A stretch of DNA of 25,564 nt from an uncultured Oscillospiraceae bacterium (GCA_900754515.1 CAAEDD010000004.1:1-25564); one strand, 5' to 3'; counted from the first letter of the stretch, positions 1-7,926 are shown. Notes: generated by a model not told the origin, from the letters alone. Made by a program: numbers and translations.

Positions 1-166
1 CACCATCGGCGGTATGACCGGCAAGCTGGTCCAGATAACCGAGGACACCGTCACTTTTGAGACCGGTGAGGACAGAGTCCGTATCCAGATCAAGAAGTGG
101 GGCATTTCCACCACTGCAAAGATGGAAGCTGCCGAGGCCGAGGCCCGTACCAAGAAGAAAAAATAA
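1..166 (+). CDS. yajC: Preprotein translocase subunit YajC, C-terminal end (partial)
   Basis: The gene runs in from before the window; the visible reading frame starts at base 2 and stops at the TAA at 164-166. The visible part reads TIGGMTGKLVQITEDTVTFE and continues with a KKWGI stretch and a lysine-rich end (RTKKKK). This is the typical soluble tail of YajC, the small single-span accessory subunit of the Sec-SecDF translocase; the TIGG(M/I)xGK stretch followed by (I/V)xKWAI-like residues is the family signature. The membrane segment lies outside the window. A strong hairpin follows directly, so this is probably the last gene of its transcript. Recognition is by sequence memory only. Confidence 0.8.
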   Translation, partial: TIGGMTGKLVQITEDTVTFETGEDRVRIQIKKWGISTTAKMEAAEAEARTKKKK

Positions 167-183
167 TCGGCCATGCCGGTTAT

Positions 184-243
184 AAAAGACACCCTCTGGG
201 AAATAGGATGTATCAATCTTATTTCACGGGGGTGTCTTTTTTG
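184..243 (+). terminator. Long imperfect hairpin terminator after yajC
   Basis: The outer arms AAAAGACACCC (184-194) and GGGTGTCTTTT (230-240) are perfectly complementary. An inner stem GAAATA-GAT / ATC-TATTTC continues the helix, and a T run (237-242) follows. It lies 17 bases after the yajC stop. The hairpin covers the ATG at 208 that could start the next gene, which argues that the next gene either starts further downstream or is read from its own transcript. Confidence 0.8.
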
Positions 244-657
244 CTGTCCAGTGTTAAGGTGGAGGCCTGGGAGCCCAGAACCATACTGTCGGCCCTGGCT
301 GCGTGGGCTCTGTCGGCCTTGGTGCTGCTGTGCGTTGCAAGCCTGATATTGTCAAAGCTAAGTGTGGGAGAGGCAGCCATTGGCTATGTAAGTTCTGCGC
401 TGAGTTTTTTGTCGGCTGTTTTTGCAGGTACAGCCGTGGGCAGGGCAAAGAACGGAGCCGTTATATATCCGGCCATGCTCACAGCAGCGGTACTTGTAAC
501 GGCCCTGCTAACCATAGGATTTATTGTAGAAGGATCGGACCTGCAAGCTTCAGGAGTGCTGAGCGTAGTCAGCTTTACCTTTACCGGCTGTCTGTTTGGA
601 GCAGTGCTTTCCGGAGGGAAAAAACCTAAAAACCATAAAATGCGTTACAGAAAATAA
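208..657 (+). CDS. TIGR04086/YrzE-like small integral membrane protein
   Basis: A hydrophobic protein of 149 aa from ATG 208, with about four membrane segments: around the LSALAAWALSALVLLCVASL stretch, the SALSFLSAVFAG stretch, the AMLTAAVLVTALLTIGFIV stretch and the SVVSFTFTGCLFGAVLSG stretch. It ends in a basic tail (KKPKNHKMRYRK). Size, helix pattern and the position directly after yajC fit the TIGR04086 (YrzE-type) family of Firmicutes, whose function is unknown. The start is uncertain. ATG 208 lies inside the yajC terminator hairpin and has only a weak GGGA upstream; GTG 259 would give a 132-aa protein of more usual length but lacks a clear ribosome binding site. Confidence 0.6.
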   Translation: MYQSYFTGVSFLLSSVKVEAWEPRTILSALAAWALSALVLLCVASLILSKLSVGEAAIGYVSSALSFLSAVFAGTAVGRAKNGAVIYPAMLTAAVLVTALLTIGFIVEGSDLQASGVLSVVSFTFTGCLFGAVLSGGKKPKNHKMRYRK

Positions 658-680
658 TTGACATAATAAATGCCATAATA

Positions 681-709
681 CAGACAAAATTAATTCATTT
701 TGGTATAAT
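681..709 (+). promoter_or_regulatory. Possible promoter in the gap before the 869-1384 gene
   Basis: CAGACA at 681-686 and a perfect TATAAT at 704-709 are separated by 17 bases. The -10 is consensus and the -35 matches TTGACA at four of six positions. It points to the membrane protein gene at 869. The surroundings are very AT-rich, so chance is a real possibility. Confidence 0.35.
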
Positions 710-744
710 ATTAAGAAAATTAAAGGGCATATTAGAAACAAGAG

Positions 745-774
745 TTGACATAAACGAAAAACTTTTTCGTTATT
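745..774 (+). promoter_or_regulatory. Consensus TTGACA followed by a 9-bp-arm palindrome
   Basis: TTGACA (745-750) is followed by AACGAAAAA (753-761), one central C, and TTTTTCGTT (763-771), a perfect inverted repeat. An 18-base spacer would put a weak -10 (GTTATT) at 769-774. The palindrome would then fill the spacer, as an operator does. This is inference from spacing only. Confidence 0.3.
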
Positions 775-868
775 TTTGAAAAAAGGACTTGATTATTTTG
801 CGAGTTTGTAATATATTGTTACCACAGTCGATTATGTCAATCGAAAAATTATTTGCCGGTGCCTGCCT

Positions 869-1384
869 ATGAGAGCTTTGATTGTCAAAGATAGTATGGG
901 CATGAAGTGCTCCGGCGGATCTTCCATGGCTGTTTTCTTCAGCTTTATCTGTTCATCTCTGCTGTCGCTGCTGTATTTTGAGGGGCAGGAGTTTAAGGTA
1001 CTGCCGGAGGCACGGCTGCTGCCGGTGTGTGTGTCCGTGCTGCTGCTGATTACGGCGGCATATACGGGCTCCTGCTATGGCAGATTATATTTGCCCATAG
1101 TTACGGCCCTGATGGGTGCGGTGTGTGCCTGTGGCTTCTGTATTATTGCAATGGAGCTAAAAGAGCGGAATATGGAGTGCTTTTATCTGCTGCCGGTTCT
1201 GCTGTTTGCGGTGCCGCTGCAATTTATTATGAGTGTTTTCGGAATGAAAACAGCGGCGCTGCTGCGCAGGGCAGTGCGAGAATCACCCTGTACTGCCGCA
1301 GTTGATCTGAGAGCGCAGAATATTATGATGTTTCTGTCTGTAACGGCAGCTGCCGGGCTTACAGCATACATCATTTTTAGATAG
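869..1384 (+). CDS. Unrecognised multi-pass membrane protein
   Basis: A 171-aa hydrophobic protein with about five predicted membrane helices, near residues 20-37, 48-66, 73-95, 104-124 and 151-170. It is cysteine-rich for its size, with several Cys inside the helices (for example in the GAVCACGFC stretch). I do not recognise a family. The overall plan of short helices with small loops and Gly-rich turns resembles the TIGR04086-like protein upstream, so the two could be distant relatives. It lies 31 bases before the recombinase gene and may be cotranscribed with it. The first ATG has no good ribosome binding site; starts at Met10, Met12 or Met20 are possible. Confidence 0.5.
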   Translation: MRALIVKDSMGMKCSGGSSMAVFFSFICSSLLSLLYFEGQEFKVLPEARLLPVCVSVLLLITAAYTGSCYGRLYLPIVTALMGAVCACGFCIIAMELKERNMECFYLLPVLLFAVPLQFIMSVFGMKTAALLRRAVRESPCTAAVDLRAQNIMMFLSVTAAAGLTAYIIFR

Positions 1385-1415
1385 ATAATTCTAAAGGAGA
1401 AAGGAGGGCGTTTGA

Positions 1416-2306
1416 ATGCAGAATCAGGAATGTATCGATATGTTCGAAAAATATCTGAGAGACGATAAGAAATCCTCTGCAAACACCCTCAGTTCCTATC
1501 TGCGTGATATCAGGCAGCTGGGAGAATATCTTGATGACCATTCAGAACACGGTATCATTGATGCTGACGAGGAGGATCTAAGCGGCTATATAGCCATGCT
1601 TCGCTCCAAGGGAAAGTCTGTGGCAACAGTGTCCAGGAGTATAGCATCTATCAAATGCCTGTACTCCTACTTCTGCATAAAGCAGATAATAAAGACGAAC
1701 CCGGCTCTTGGACTGGTTCCGGAGAAGAGTACACAGAAGCTGCCCCAGATACTCACAAATAAGGAAGTTGAGTTGCTGCTGGATCAGCCCCAGTGCGTTG
1801 ACGCTAAGGGATACAGGGACAAAGCCATGCTGGAACTGCTGTATGCCACAGGCATCAGAGTGAGTGAGCTTATAGATTTGAACATCAGTGATGTCAATCT
1901 TGGCGCCGGAGTAATACGCTGCTGCAGCCGCAATAAAGAGAGAATAATACCAATGTACAGCGCTGCCGTCAAAGCTCTTAGCGAGTATATAACCCTGGTG
2001 CGGCCTCAGATGATTTCCATGCCGGACGAGCAGTCCCTCTTCGTAAACGTCAGTGGAGAGCGTATGTCCCGCCAGGGCTTCTGGAAGATAGTGAAATACT
2101 ATCAGAAAAAAGCGGGTATAGAGAAAGATATCACTCCCCACACCCTGCGCCACTCCTTTGCGGCCCATCTGCTGGAAAACGGGGCAGATATCCATGCTAT
2201 TCAGGAGATGCTTGGCCATGCGGATATATCTTCCACCCATATGTATTCGCAGCTGGTTAAAAAGCAACTGAAGGACGTGTACAACAAGGCCCATCCCAGA
2301 GCCTGA
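1416..2306 (+). CDS. xerD: XerC/XerD-type site-specific tyrosine recombinase
   Basis: A 296-aa protein of normal XerC/D length. The N-terminal SAM-like core-binding domain spans about residues 5-90 and the catalytic domain about 108-290. All catalytic residues are visible: Arg148 (TGIRVSEL), Lys174, His242 and Arg245 (PHTLRHSFAAHLLENGAD), His268 (MLGHADISST) and the nucleophile Tyr277. The ATG has a strong GGAGG about 8 bases upstream. Xer recombinases resolve chromosome dimers at dif with a partner Xer protein and the FtsK translocase. The length and the HxLRHSFA pattern suit a housekeeping XerD more than a phage integrase, but a separate accessory recombinase is not excluded. A strong terminator follows, so it is not cotranscribed with the bile acid genes. 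Confidence 0.8.
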   Translation: MQNQECIDMFEKYLRDDKKSSANTLSSYLRDIRQLGEYLDDHSEHGIIDADEEDLSGYIAMLRSKGKSVATVSRSIASIKCLYSYFCIKQIIKTNPALGLVPEKSTQKLPQILTNKEVELLLDQPQCVDAKGYRDKAMLELLYATGIRVSELIDLNISDVNLGAGVIRCCSRNKERIIPMYSAAVKALSEYITLVRPQMISMPDEQSLFVNVSGERMSRQGFWKIVKYYQKKAGIEKDITPHTLRHSFAAHLLENGADIHAIQEMLGHADISSTHMYSQLVKKQLKDVYNKAHPRA

Positions 2307-2319
2307 GAAAATAAAAAGT

Positions 2320-2353
2320 ATTACCGCAGCATAAAAAGCTGCGGTAATTTTTT
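2320..2353 (+). terminator. Rho-independent terminator of the recombinase gene
   Basis: The arms ATTACCGCAGC (2320-2330) and GCTGCGGTAAT (2338-2348) form a perfect 11-bp stem with a 7-base loop. A T run follows directly. It lies 14 bases after the stop codon. Confidence 0.9.
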
Positions 2354-2423
2354 GATTAAAGCCGGCTGAAATATAGCAGCAGTGCAACCGGGTAATGTAC
2401 TGCAAGATTCCGGGGTATTTGAA

Positions 2424-2454
2424 AAAACTCACCGGCCTTTGGCCGGTGAGTTTT
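2424..2454 (-). terminator. Terminator of the left bai operon
   Basis: A perfect 14-bp inverted repeat, AAAACTCACCGGCC and GGCCGGTGAGTTTT, with a 3-base loop. On the minus strand it lies 15 bases after the baiF stop codon and is followed by more T residues. The A/T flanks are symmetric, so it could also act on plus-strand transcripts. Confidence 0.85.
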
Positions 2455-2468
2455 AATATGTGTTTTGA

Positions 2469-3827
2469 TTACTTTTTCTTGGGGGGGTAGTCCATGCCAA
2501 TACGCTTAGCCTGACGCTCGGGATCCCAGAAGAAGTGCCACTCAATGTAGTTCTTGTTGATGGCGGTGTCCTTGGGTGTCCAGGTAGCAAGCTCGCCCTT
2601 CTTGTACATGGCATCGATCTCCTCTTCGGAGTATCCAAACTCGGTGAGAACATCGCGGTTGTGCTCGCCAAAGCAGGGGGCGGCACAAATAATCTGAGAG
2701 GGATTCTTCTTGAAGACGTTGGTAACGCCAATACCCTTCATCATGCCGAAGCACTGGTCTTCCCATTCCACCAGGTTCTCACGGGCCTCATACTGAGGAT
2801 CCTTCTCGATGTCGGCAGGGCCATAGGAACGCTGAACAGGAATGTTTGCCTTGGTGAAGATTTCCTCCAGCTCATCGCAGGTACGCTCTTTGCAGAACTT
2901 AGCCAGCAGTGCATCCGCTCTCTGGCCGCGGGGGTCAAAGATGGGGAAGCCGGTGCACTTGAGGGGAACATCACCGGTACCGGGCTTGGGCATACCAATG
3001 ATTGGGAAGCCGCGCTCCACGGGGCCCTGGCCCACGATGGCAACGAATATGGTGTTGTTGTCCTTGGTCTCATAGAAGGAGAAGCATGCGGCCTGGTCAC
3101 TCTTATTGCCGGTACGGTAAGGTACAGGCTCGCCCGGCTTGGGATAGCCTCTGTTGTACCAGTTGGCGGGGTAATTGTCCAGCAGACGGAACATTGTATC
3201 GTACATAGCCACGTCGCAGGAATCGCCTTCGCCGCTGTTCTTGGCGTTGATATATCCGGCAAGAGCGGTTATGCAGACGTTGTAAGCGGTTACAAAGTCT
3301 GACAGATAGGGGTTGACCTTCAGCGGGGGAGAAGTGGGGCTCTCACCGTTGGTGTACATGTAGCCACCCATAGCCTGGCCGGAGACATCGTAGGAAGCCT
3401 TGTTCTTGTAGGGGCCAAACTGGCCGTAGCCGGAGACGTGGACAATGGCGAGGCGCTTGTTGTGCTTCCAGCAGACCTCGTCGGTGAGGCCGCGCTTTGC
3501 GTAGGAGCCGGGACGGCCGGCCTCTATCCAGATATCGGCCCACTCAATGCACTTGAGGAAGATCTCCTTGCCCCGGGCAGTATTGGTGTTGATGGTGATG
3601 GAGTACTCATTACGGTGGTTCTGAGCCCAGGCGAGAGTACCTCTGGTCTGGCAAGCAATGTCAGGGGACTCAGCCTGAAGAACCTTGGCGCCCATCTCTG
3701 CCATAAGGCAACCGGCAAAGGGGCCGGCGATATTGGTGGCGGTTATGAAAACCTTAACACCCTTGAGAACGCCAAAATCGGGATACTCATTGAACTTCTG
3801 GTTAAGCTTGTTGTGGATAACTTTCAT
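2469..3827 (-). CDS. baiF: Bile acid CoA-transferase BaiF-like (class III CoA-transferase)
   Basis: A 452-aa member of the CaiB/BaiF class III CoA-transferases. In the bai pathway BaiF moves CoA from a finished secondary bile acid to a new primary bile acid, saving ATP. Visible marks: N-terminal FGVLKGVKVFITATNIAGPFAG (nucleotide/CoA fold, residues 18-39), RLAIVHVSGYGQFGP around 125-139, and the nucleophilic Asp at about residue 177 in NPYLSDFVTA, aligned with the catalytic Asp169 of CaiB. It is slightly longer than the roughly 426-aa C. scindens BaiF, with an inserted SPTSPP stretch before the catalytic Asp. It is the last gene of the baiA-baiB-MFS-baiF operon. AAGGAA lies 8 bases before the ATG. 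A paralogue of nearly the same length (13049-14404) sits in the central operon. Confidence 0.85.
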   Translation of the reverse strand: MKVIHNKLNQKFNEYPDFGVLKGVKVFITATNIAGPFAGCLMAEMGAKVLQAESPDIACQTRGTLAWAQNHRNEYSITINTNTARGKEIFLKCIEWADIWIEAGRPGSYAKRGLTDEVCWKHNKRLAIVHVSGYGQFGPYKNKASYDVSGQAMGGYMYTNGESPTSPPLKVNPYLSDFVTAYNVCITALAGYINAKNSGEGDSCDVAMYDTMFRLLDNYPANWYNRGYPKPGEPVPYRTGNKSDQAACFSFYETKDNNTIFVAIVGQGPVERGFPIIGMPKPGTGDVPLKCTGFPIFDPRGQRADALLAKFCKERTCDELEEIFTKANIPVQRSYGPADIEKDPQYEARENLVEWEDQCFGMMKGIGVTNVFKKNPSQIICAAPCFGEHNRDVLTEFGYSEEEIDAMYKKGELATWTPKDTAINKNYIEWHFFWDPERQAKRIGMDYPPKKK

Positions 3828-3858
3828 TTCGGTATTCCTTCCATAAAGTTTATTGTAC

Positions 3859-3886
3859 CGGCAGAAGCGGTACTCCGCCTCTGCCG
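3859..3886 (-). repeat. Intercistronic hairpin between the MFS gene and baiF
   Basis: CGGCAGA-A-GCGG and CCGC-C-TCTGCCG pair with one mismatch around a 4-base loop, in the 77-base gap between the two genes. No T run follows on the minus strand, so it is not a normal terminator. It may tune transcript stability or processing between the transporter and the transferase. Confidence 0.55.
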
Positions 3887-3904
3887 TTTGCTAATATAAG
3901 CAGA

Positions 3905-5197
3905 TCAGGCAGCGGTGACCTCGTCGCCCTGAGGATACATCTCCTTCAGCTTCTCGCCGCCCTTCAGTGCGCTGGCAACGCAGAAGAAGAACAGAACAGC
4001 AACCACCATGTAGAAGATCCAGGCGGCAGAGTATCCGGCGATGTTGGCCAGGATGCCTGTGAGAACGGAGCCGAGAGCGGCGCCGATCAGGAAGAACAGG
4101 TTGGAGAGTGCGAAAATACCGGCGTATTCCTTGGTGCCGAAAACAGTGGAAACGATAACGGCGGGGACAACGCGGGGCAGGCACATGGCTATGGCAAAGA
4201 TGCAGTAGCCATAGGCGAGTACGGGGATATTGAGCACACTGGCCAGAGCCAGGGTGCCAAGACCGATGACTATAGCAAAGACGGCCAGAAGAGTGGTCTT
4301 CTTGATGCCCATCTTATCCATCAGAGCACCGCCAAAGAAGTAGCTGATGGTAGAGAAGATGGAGTATACAGACAGCAGGAGAGAGCCCAGCTTGCCGCCG
4401 TCGTTAGTCATCTCGGTAGCAAAGTTGGGAACATGAGTGGTAACGCCGGAGGCAAGAGCTCCGATGAGCATAACAGTGCCGATGACGGCAAGCCATGCCT
4501 TGGACTTTGTGGCGGTCTTTTTGGAAACACCAACCCATGAAGCTGCTTTCTTTGCCTGCTCGGCAGAAGCGTCCTTGTTCGAAGAACCGGTGCGGTAGGG
4601 CTCAGTGCCGTATTCAGCAGGGGAGCGCTTGACAAGGAAGAGTGCGACAAGAATCATTACAACGGCTACGAATATGCCGGAATAGAGCATAGCGGTCTTC
4701 CAGCCGTCGGAGCTGGAGGAAATGAAGCTGTTGAGGACGGGGGACCAGATGGCAGCACCTATACCGGAGCCGGCAAATGCGATGGACATCATGGTGGAAC
4801 GCTTGTCCTCAAACCATGCGGTGATCAGCATGGAAACGGGCAGCTGAGTCAGGCCGGCCAGAAATACATTGGCTACGCCAAACACTACGTAGAACTGCCA
4901 CAGGGCGCTGCAATAGGTAGCAATAATATAGCAGATGCTGACGCCCAGAGTGCTGATGATCATCATCAGCTTCATATTCTTCTTCTGATATAATCCTGCA
5001 ATAACCATTGCGCCCAGTGCGCTGGCAAAAGAAGAAATCAGGTTGACAACTGACCAGCTGGCGGTGTCAAACCCAAAGGTGCTGCAGACCGGGTTCATGT
5101 ACAACGCGAAGCAGTTGTTCATGATTGCAGTGGGGATGAAGGAAAGAATCAACGCAGCTGCGAGTACTCCCCAGCCTTTAAACTGTTTTTTTTCCAT
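3905..5197 (-). CDS. MFS transporter, OFA/monocarboxylate-porter-like, probable bile acid carrier
   Basis: A 430-aa carrier with twelve predicted membrane helices in two groups of six, split by a hydrophilic, Lys/Ser/Ala-rich loop around residues 205-235. The second-half motif A is seen as GALMDKMGIKKTT. The sequence around NNCFALYMNPVCSTFGFD and TQLPVSMLITAWFEDKRSTMM resembles the oxalate/formate antiporter or monocarboxylate porter branch of the MFS. Canonical BaiG of C. scindens is about 477 aa with the longer, DHA2-like helix layout; this protein does not look like it. Its position between baiB and baiF suggests it imports primary bile acids or exports products, but the substrate is inference. 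The ATG has AGGAG about 10 bases upstream. Confidence 0.75.
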   Translation of the reverse strand: MEKKQFKGWGVLAAALILSFIPTAIMNNCFALYMNPVCSTFGFDTASWSVVNLISSFASALGAMVIAGLYQKKNMKLMMIISTLGVSICYIIATYCSALWQFYVVFGVANVFLAGLTQLPVSMLITAWFEDKRSTMMSIAFAGSGIGAAIWSPVLNSFISSSSDGWKTAMLYSGIFVAVVMILVALFLVKRSPAEYGTEPYRTGSSNKDASAEQAKKAASWVGVSKKTATKSKAWLAVIGTVMLIGALASGVTTHVPNFATEMTNDGGKLGSLLLSVYSIFSTISYFFGGALMDKMGIKKTTLLAVFAIVIGLGTLALASVLNIPVLAYGYCIFAIAMCLPRVVPAVIVSTVFGTKEYAGIFALSNLFFLIGAALGSVLTGILANIAGYSAAWIFYMVVAVLFFFCVASALKGGEKLKEMYPQGDEVTAA

Positions 5198-5229
5198 TAC
5201 TCTTGTCTCCTTTTATTATTGAATGCGCT

Positions 5230-6750
5230 TCAGTAACCTTTTTTAAGGCTTTCCTGAATAAGCACACTTCTTACTACTTTTCCACTCTCGTTTCTCGGAA
5301 TGGAGTCTACAAACTCAAATGACTTAGGAATTTTATAAGGTGGGAGGAAGTTCAGGGAAAATTTGATAAGCTCCTTATCGGTGACAGGCTCACTGGCCTC
5401 CACGATAGCGTGAATCCTGTGACCCCACTCGCTGTCTGGAAGACCGATTACAACAGCATCGACTACCTTCTTATGCTTTTTAAGAACTGCTTCCACCTCA
5501 GCGGCAAAGACATTTTCTCCGCCTGTTACGATCATATCGCTGCGTCTGTCGGCAAAGTACAGATATCCGTCCTCGTCCACATAGCCCATATCTCCAACGG
5601 TACGATAGCCGGAAGTGTCCTTCTCTATAGGTGCCACATTCACATATTCCACGTTGGGGCTATTTGGCCAACACATGTATATGATGCCTATCTCTCCGGC
5701 GGGAAGCTCCTTGCCGTCTTCGTCACGGATAGATATTGTACCGTCAAGCATTTTCCCAACGCTGCCGGGATGCTTAAGCCATTCATCACCCCGTATATTG
5801 GTCATGCCTATGCACTCTGTCATGGAGTACATCTCGTAAACGCGATCGGGAGGGATAATATCCAGCCACTGATATTTAAGATCCTTGGAACATATGCCGC
5901 CGGTATGGCAGAGAGCCTTGATGCTCTTCATGTCGTCCTTGGAAAAGCCCGGAAGCTTTACGATGCGCTGCATCAAAGTAGGTACCATCTGAACATACTC
6001 CACCTGATATTTTTTTATGAGATCAACAATCAGCTGGGCGTCAAAGGTGGCGGGCATGATCAAGGTATTTCCGCAGTACAAGCCGTCAAAAGCGGCGGAG
6101 TGAGGAGCTCCATGGAACAGGGGACCGGCCAGAAGCTGGCGCATTTCAAAGTTCATGCCCGACATATAGAACCAGGCCTGAAGTCCTTCGTCGCTTTCAC
6201 CTGCAGGCATATTCTGCTGTATAACTTTGGTTTTGCCGGTGGTGCCGCCGGAGCAGTTTGCCAGATTTGGTATGGCAACTGTATCGGGGGGCATTTCATC
6301 AGAATAGCCGGCGCTGAGCTGCTTCAGCTCGGTTGAACTTAAACTGGTATAACCGGCGGGCTTTTTCCTGTTGGTTACCACCAGAACAGGGGATATGCAT
6401 TCACATATCTCCGCCATATTTTTCTGAGGTACCCGGCTGGATATGGGTACATAGCAGCCTCCGACCTTCCATATACCAAAGGCCAAGGCAATATGTGTAG
6501 GCGTATTACCCAAAGCAACTATAACGCTTTTTCCGCTGCCGACGCCCTGATCTTTCAGATACCAGGCGATACGGTTTGAAAGGACCTCAAGCTCATGCCA
6601 GGTCATAACAGTCTCCCGGTTTTCCGGGGAAATGTAAATTATGGCCGGAACGTCGGGCTTTACCGCCGCAATACGCGCAAGCTGCTTGCCGGGGGTAAAG
6701 AAGCTTTCTTCATCACTGGTGTTAAAGATATTAAAATGCTTGACGCTCAT
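5230..6750 (-). CDS. baiB: Bile acid-CoA ligase BaiB-like (ANL superfamily)
   Basis: A 506-aa acyl-CoA synthetase that would activate the C24 carboxyl of cholate or chenodeoxycholate with ATP and CoA, the first step of the pathway. ANL motifs in order: P-loop SGGTTGK (167-173) followed by IQQN, A5 YSMTECIG (308-315), A7 GDMGYVDEDGYLYFADRRSD (386-405), VTGGENV, and the adenylation Lys491 in ESGK near the C terminus. The wording IQQN, HGAPH and MTECIG closely resembles BaiB as I remember it. ATG 6750 (MSVKHF) is preferred because BaiB begins in a similar way; an in-frame GTG at 6759 would add three residues. It lies 65 bases after baiA and 32 before the MFS gene. Confidence 0.87.
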   Translation of the reverse strand: MSVKHFNIFNTSDEESFFTPGKQLARIAAVKPDVPAIIYISPENRETVMTWHELEVLSNRIAWYLKDQGVGSGKSVIVALGNTPTHIALAFGIWKVGGCYVPISSRVPQKNMAEICECISPVLVVTNRKKPAGYTSLSSTELKQLSAGYSDEMPPDTVAIPNLANCSGGTTGKTKVIQQNMPAGESDEGLQAWFYMSGMNFEMRQLLAGPLFHGAPHSAAFDGLYCGNTLIMPATFDAQLIVDLIKKYQVEYVQMVPTLMQRIVKLPGFSKDDMKSIKALCHTGGICSKDLKYQWLDIIPPDRVYEMYSMTECIGMTNIRGDEWLKHPGSVGKMLDGTISIRDEDGKELPAGEIGIIYMCWPNSPNVEYVNVAPIEKDTSGYRTVGDMGYVDEDGYLYFADRRSDMIVTGGENVFAAEVEAVLKKHKKVVDAVVIGLPDSEWGHRIHAIVEASEPVTDKELIKFSLNFLPPYKIPKSFEFVDSIPRNESGKVVRSVLIQESLKKGY

Positions 6751-6815
6751 ACTATCCACGCTTTCTGCATGAGTTTTTTACTTCAGCGGCCCTGGAGGCC
6801 ACCGGTAAATAAGTA

Positions 6816-7583
6816 TCAGTTGGCTACATTTGCAGGGACATAACCGCCGTCTACATTCAGGGTGACGCCGGTAATATAGGAAGCAGCGCTGCTGGCCAGG
6901 AAAAGAACGCCGTTGGCGATATCTTCGGGCTTGCCGATGCGACGGAGAGGTATGCCGCTCATGAGGTTCTTCTTTGCAAATTCGGGAACAGTTGAAAGAA
7001 GATCGGTCTCAATAACGCCGGGAGCCACTGCGTTAACACGAACGCCGGAGTAAGCAAGCTCCCAGGCCAGGGACTTTGTCATGGAGATGACGGCACCTTT
7101 GGAAGTGGGGTAGGGGCAGCCTACGCCGGAGCCAAAGATACCAGCCACGGAAGCGGTGTTGACGATGCAGCCTTTGGTCTTCTTCAGCAGCTTGATGGCG
7201 TATTTGGACATATTAAAGATAGCCTTGACGTTTACATTCATAACGCTGTCCCACTCGGACTGCTTGAGCTTCTGAACAGGAGTGTTGCTGTCTACACCGG
7301 CATTGTTGACAAGAACGTCCAGACGTCCCCACTTCTCTTCAATCTCGGCATAGAGTTCCTGAGCGGCTTTGTAATCGCAAAGATCTATGGCCTTGGTCAT
7401 GACTTCATAGTCGGGGTTGATCTCCTTGAGGGCGGCCAGAGCCTTTGCACCGGTCTCAACATAGTGGCTGAGGAAATATACCTTTGCGCCGGCTGCAAGA
7501 AAAGACTTTACTATACCAAAGCCTATACCGCGGCTGCCGCCGGTAACCAGAACTACCTTGCCTTTAAATTCATTCTCAAACAT
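6816..7583 (-). CDS. baiA: BaiA-like 3alpha-hydroxysteroid dehydrogenase, copy 1 (SDR)
   Basis: A 255-aa classical short-chain dehydrogenase with TGGSRGIG (residues 14-21), NNAG (93-96), Asn118, and the catalytic Ser145, Tyr158 and Lys162 in NTASVAGIFGS and YPTSK. BaiA enzymes oxidise the 3alpha-hydroxyl of bile acyl-CoA early in the pathway and reduce the 3-oxo group at the end, normally with NAD(H). It shares many long runs with the copy at 16907-17668 (LKEINPDYEVM, DLCDYKA, KWGR(L/I)D, LKQ(S/A)EW), so the two arose by duplication. It is the first gene of the left operon. A GGAAAGGA site precedes the ATG. Steroid specificity is inferred from context and from the NTASVxGIFGS resemblance to BaiA. 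Confidence 0.8.
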   Translation of the reverse strand: MFENEFKGKVVLVTGGSRGIGFGIVKSFLAAGAKVYFLSHYVETGAKALAALKEINPDYEVMTKAIDLCDYKAAQELYAEIEEKWGRLDVLVNNAGVDSNTPVQKLKQSEWDSVMNVNVKAIFNMSKYAIKLLKKTKGCIVNTASVAGIFGSGVGCPYPTSKGAVISMTKSLAWELAYSGVRVNAVAPGVIETDLLSTVPEFAKKNLMSGIPLRRIGKPEDIANGVLFLASSAASYITGVTLNVDGGYVPANVAN

Positions 7584-7790
7584 CGGACATTTTCCTTTCC
7601 TGCTTTAAAGAAATTTGTTGGATTAAGGGCCTTCCCAGAGCCCTTTATTTGTGCCACCAGTAAAACAAACTTGGAACGATAATATTTTAACAGAACTGCA
7701 AAATGGCAGTGTGCCGAAGTCTTGATTTTTCGTACAAGTTAAAGTGACAAAAAGTGAGATTCTATGTACAAGTTGACTGAATATAGTAAA
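7584..7790 (-). promoter_or_regulatory. Control region of the left bai operon with direct repeats
   Basis: The region upstream of baiA copy 1 carries GTACAAGTT twice on the plus strand (7732-7740 and 7766-7774). Between them AAAGTGA occurs twice exactly 10 bases apart (7741-7747 and 7751-7757). A related GTACAAATT is at 7917-7925. Direct repeats in phase with the helix are typical of AraC-type binding sites. Weak -10 candidates (TAAAAT/TATTAT on the minus strand) lie near 7681-7691. I see no convincing -35, as expected for an activator-dependent promoter. That the AraC proteins bind here is inference. Confidence 0.4.
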
Positions 7791-7823
7791 GACTGCCAAA
7801 TGAATTTTTTCCATTTGGCAGTC
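7791..7823 (-). terminator. Hairpin after the cupin gene, probable weak terminator
   Basis: GACTGCCAAATG (7791-7802) and CATTTGGCAGTC (7812-7823) form a perfect 12-bp stem with a 9-base loop, about 100 bases after the cupin stop codon. On the minus strand only a short, interrupted T run follows, so it may instead be a regulatory structure ahead of baiA. Confidence 0.5.
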
Positions 7824-7926
7824 ACATTTTTCAGAATAAATTTTCAAATTTTGAAAAAACAGTAATTGTTTTAAATGTAAAAATTTTTTAACCAATAATT
7901 TTTCCCGGGATTATTGTACAAATTAA

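Noticed and set aside
659..664. TTGACA as a -35 element
   Set aside because: No acceptable -10 at 16-18 bases; the better candidate pair is at 681-709.
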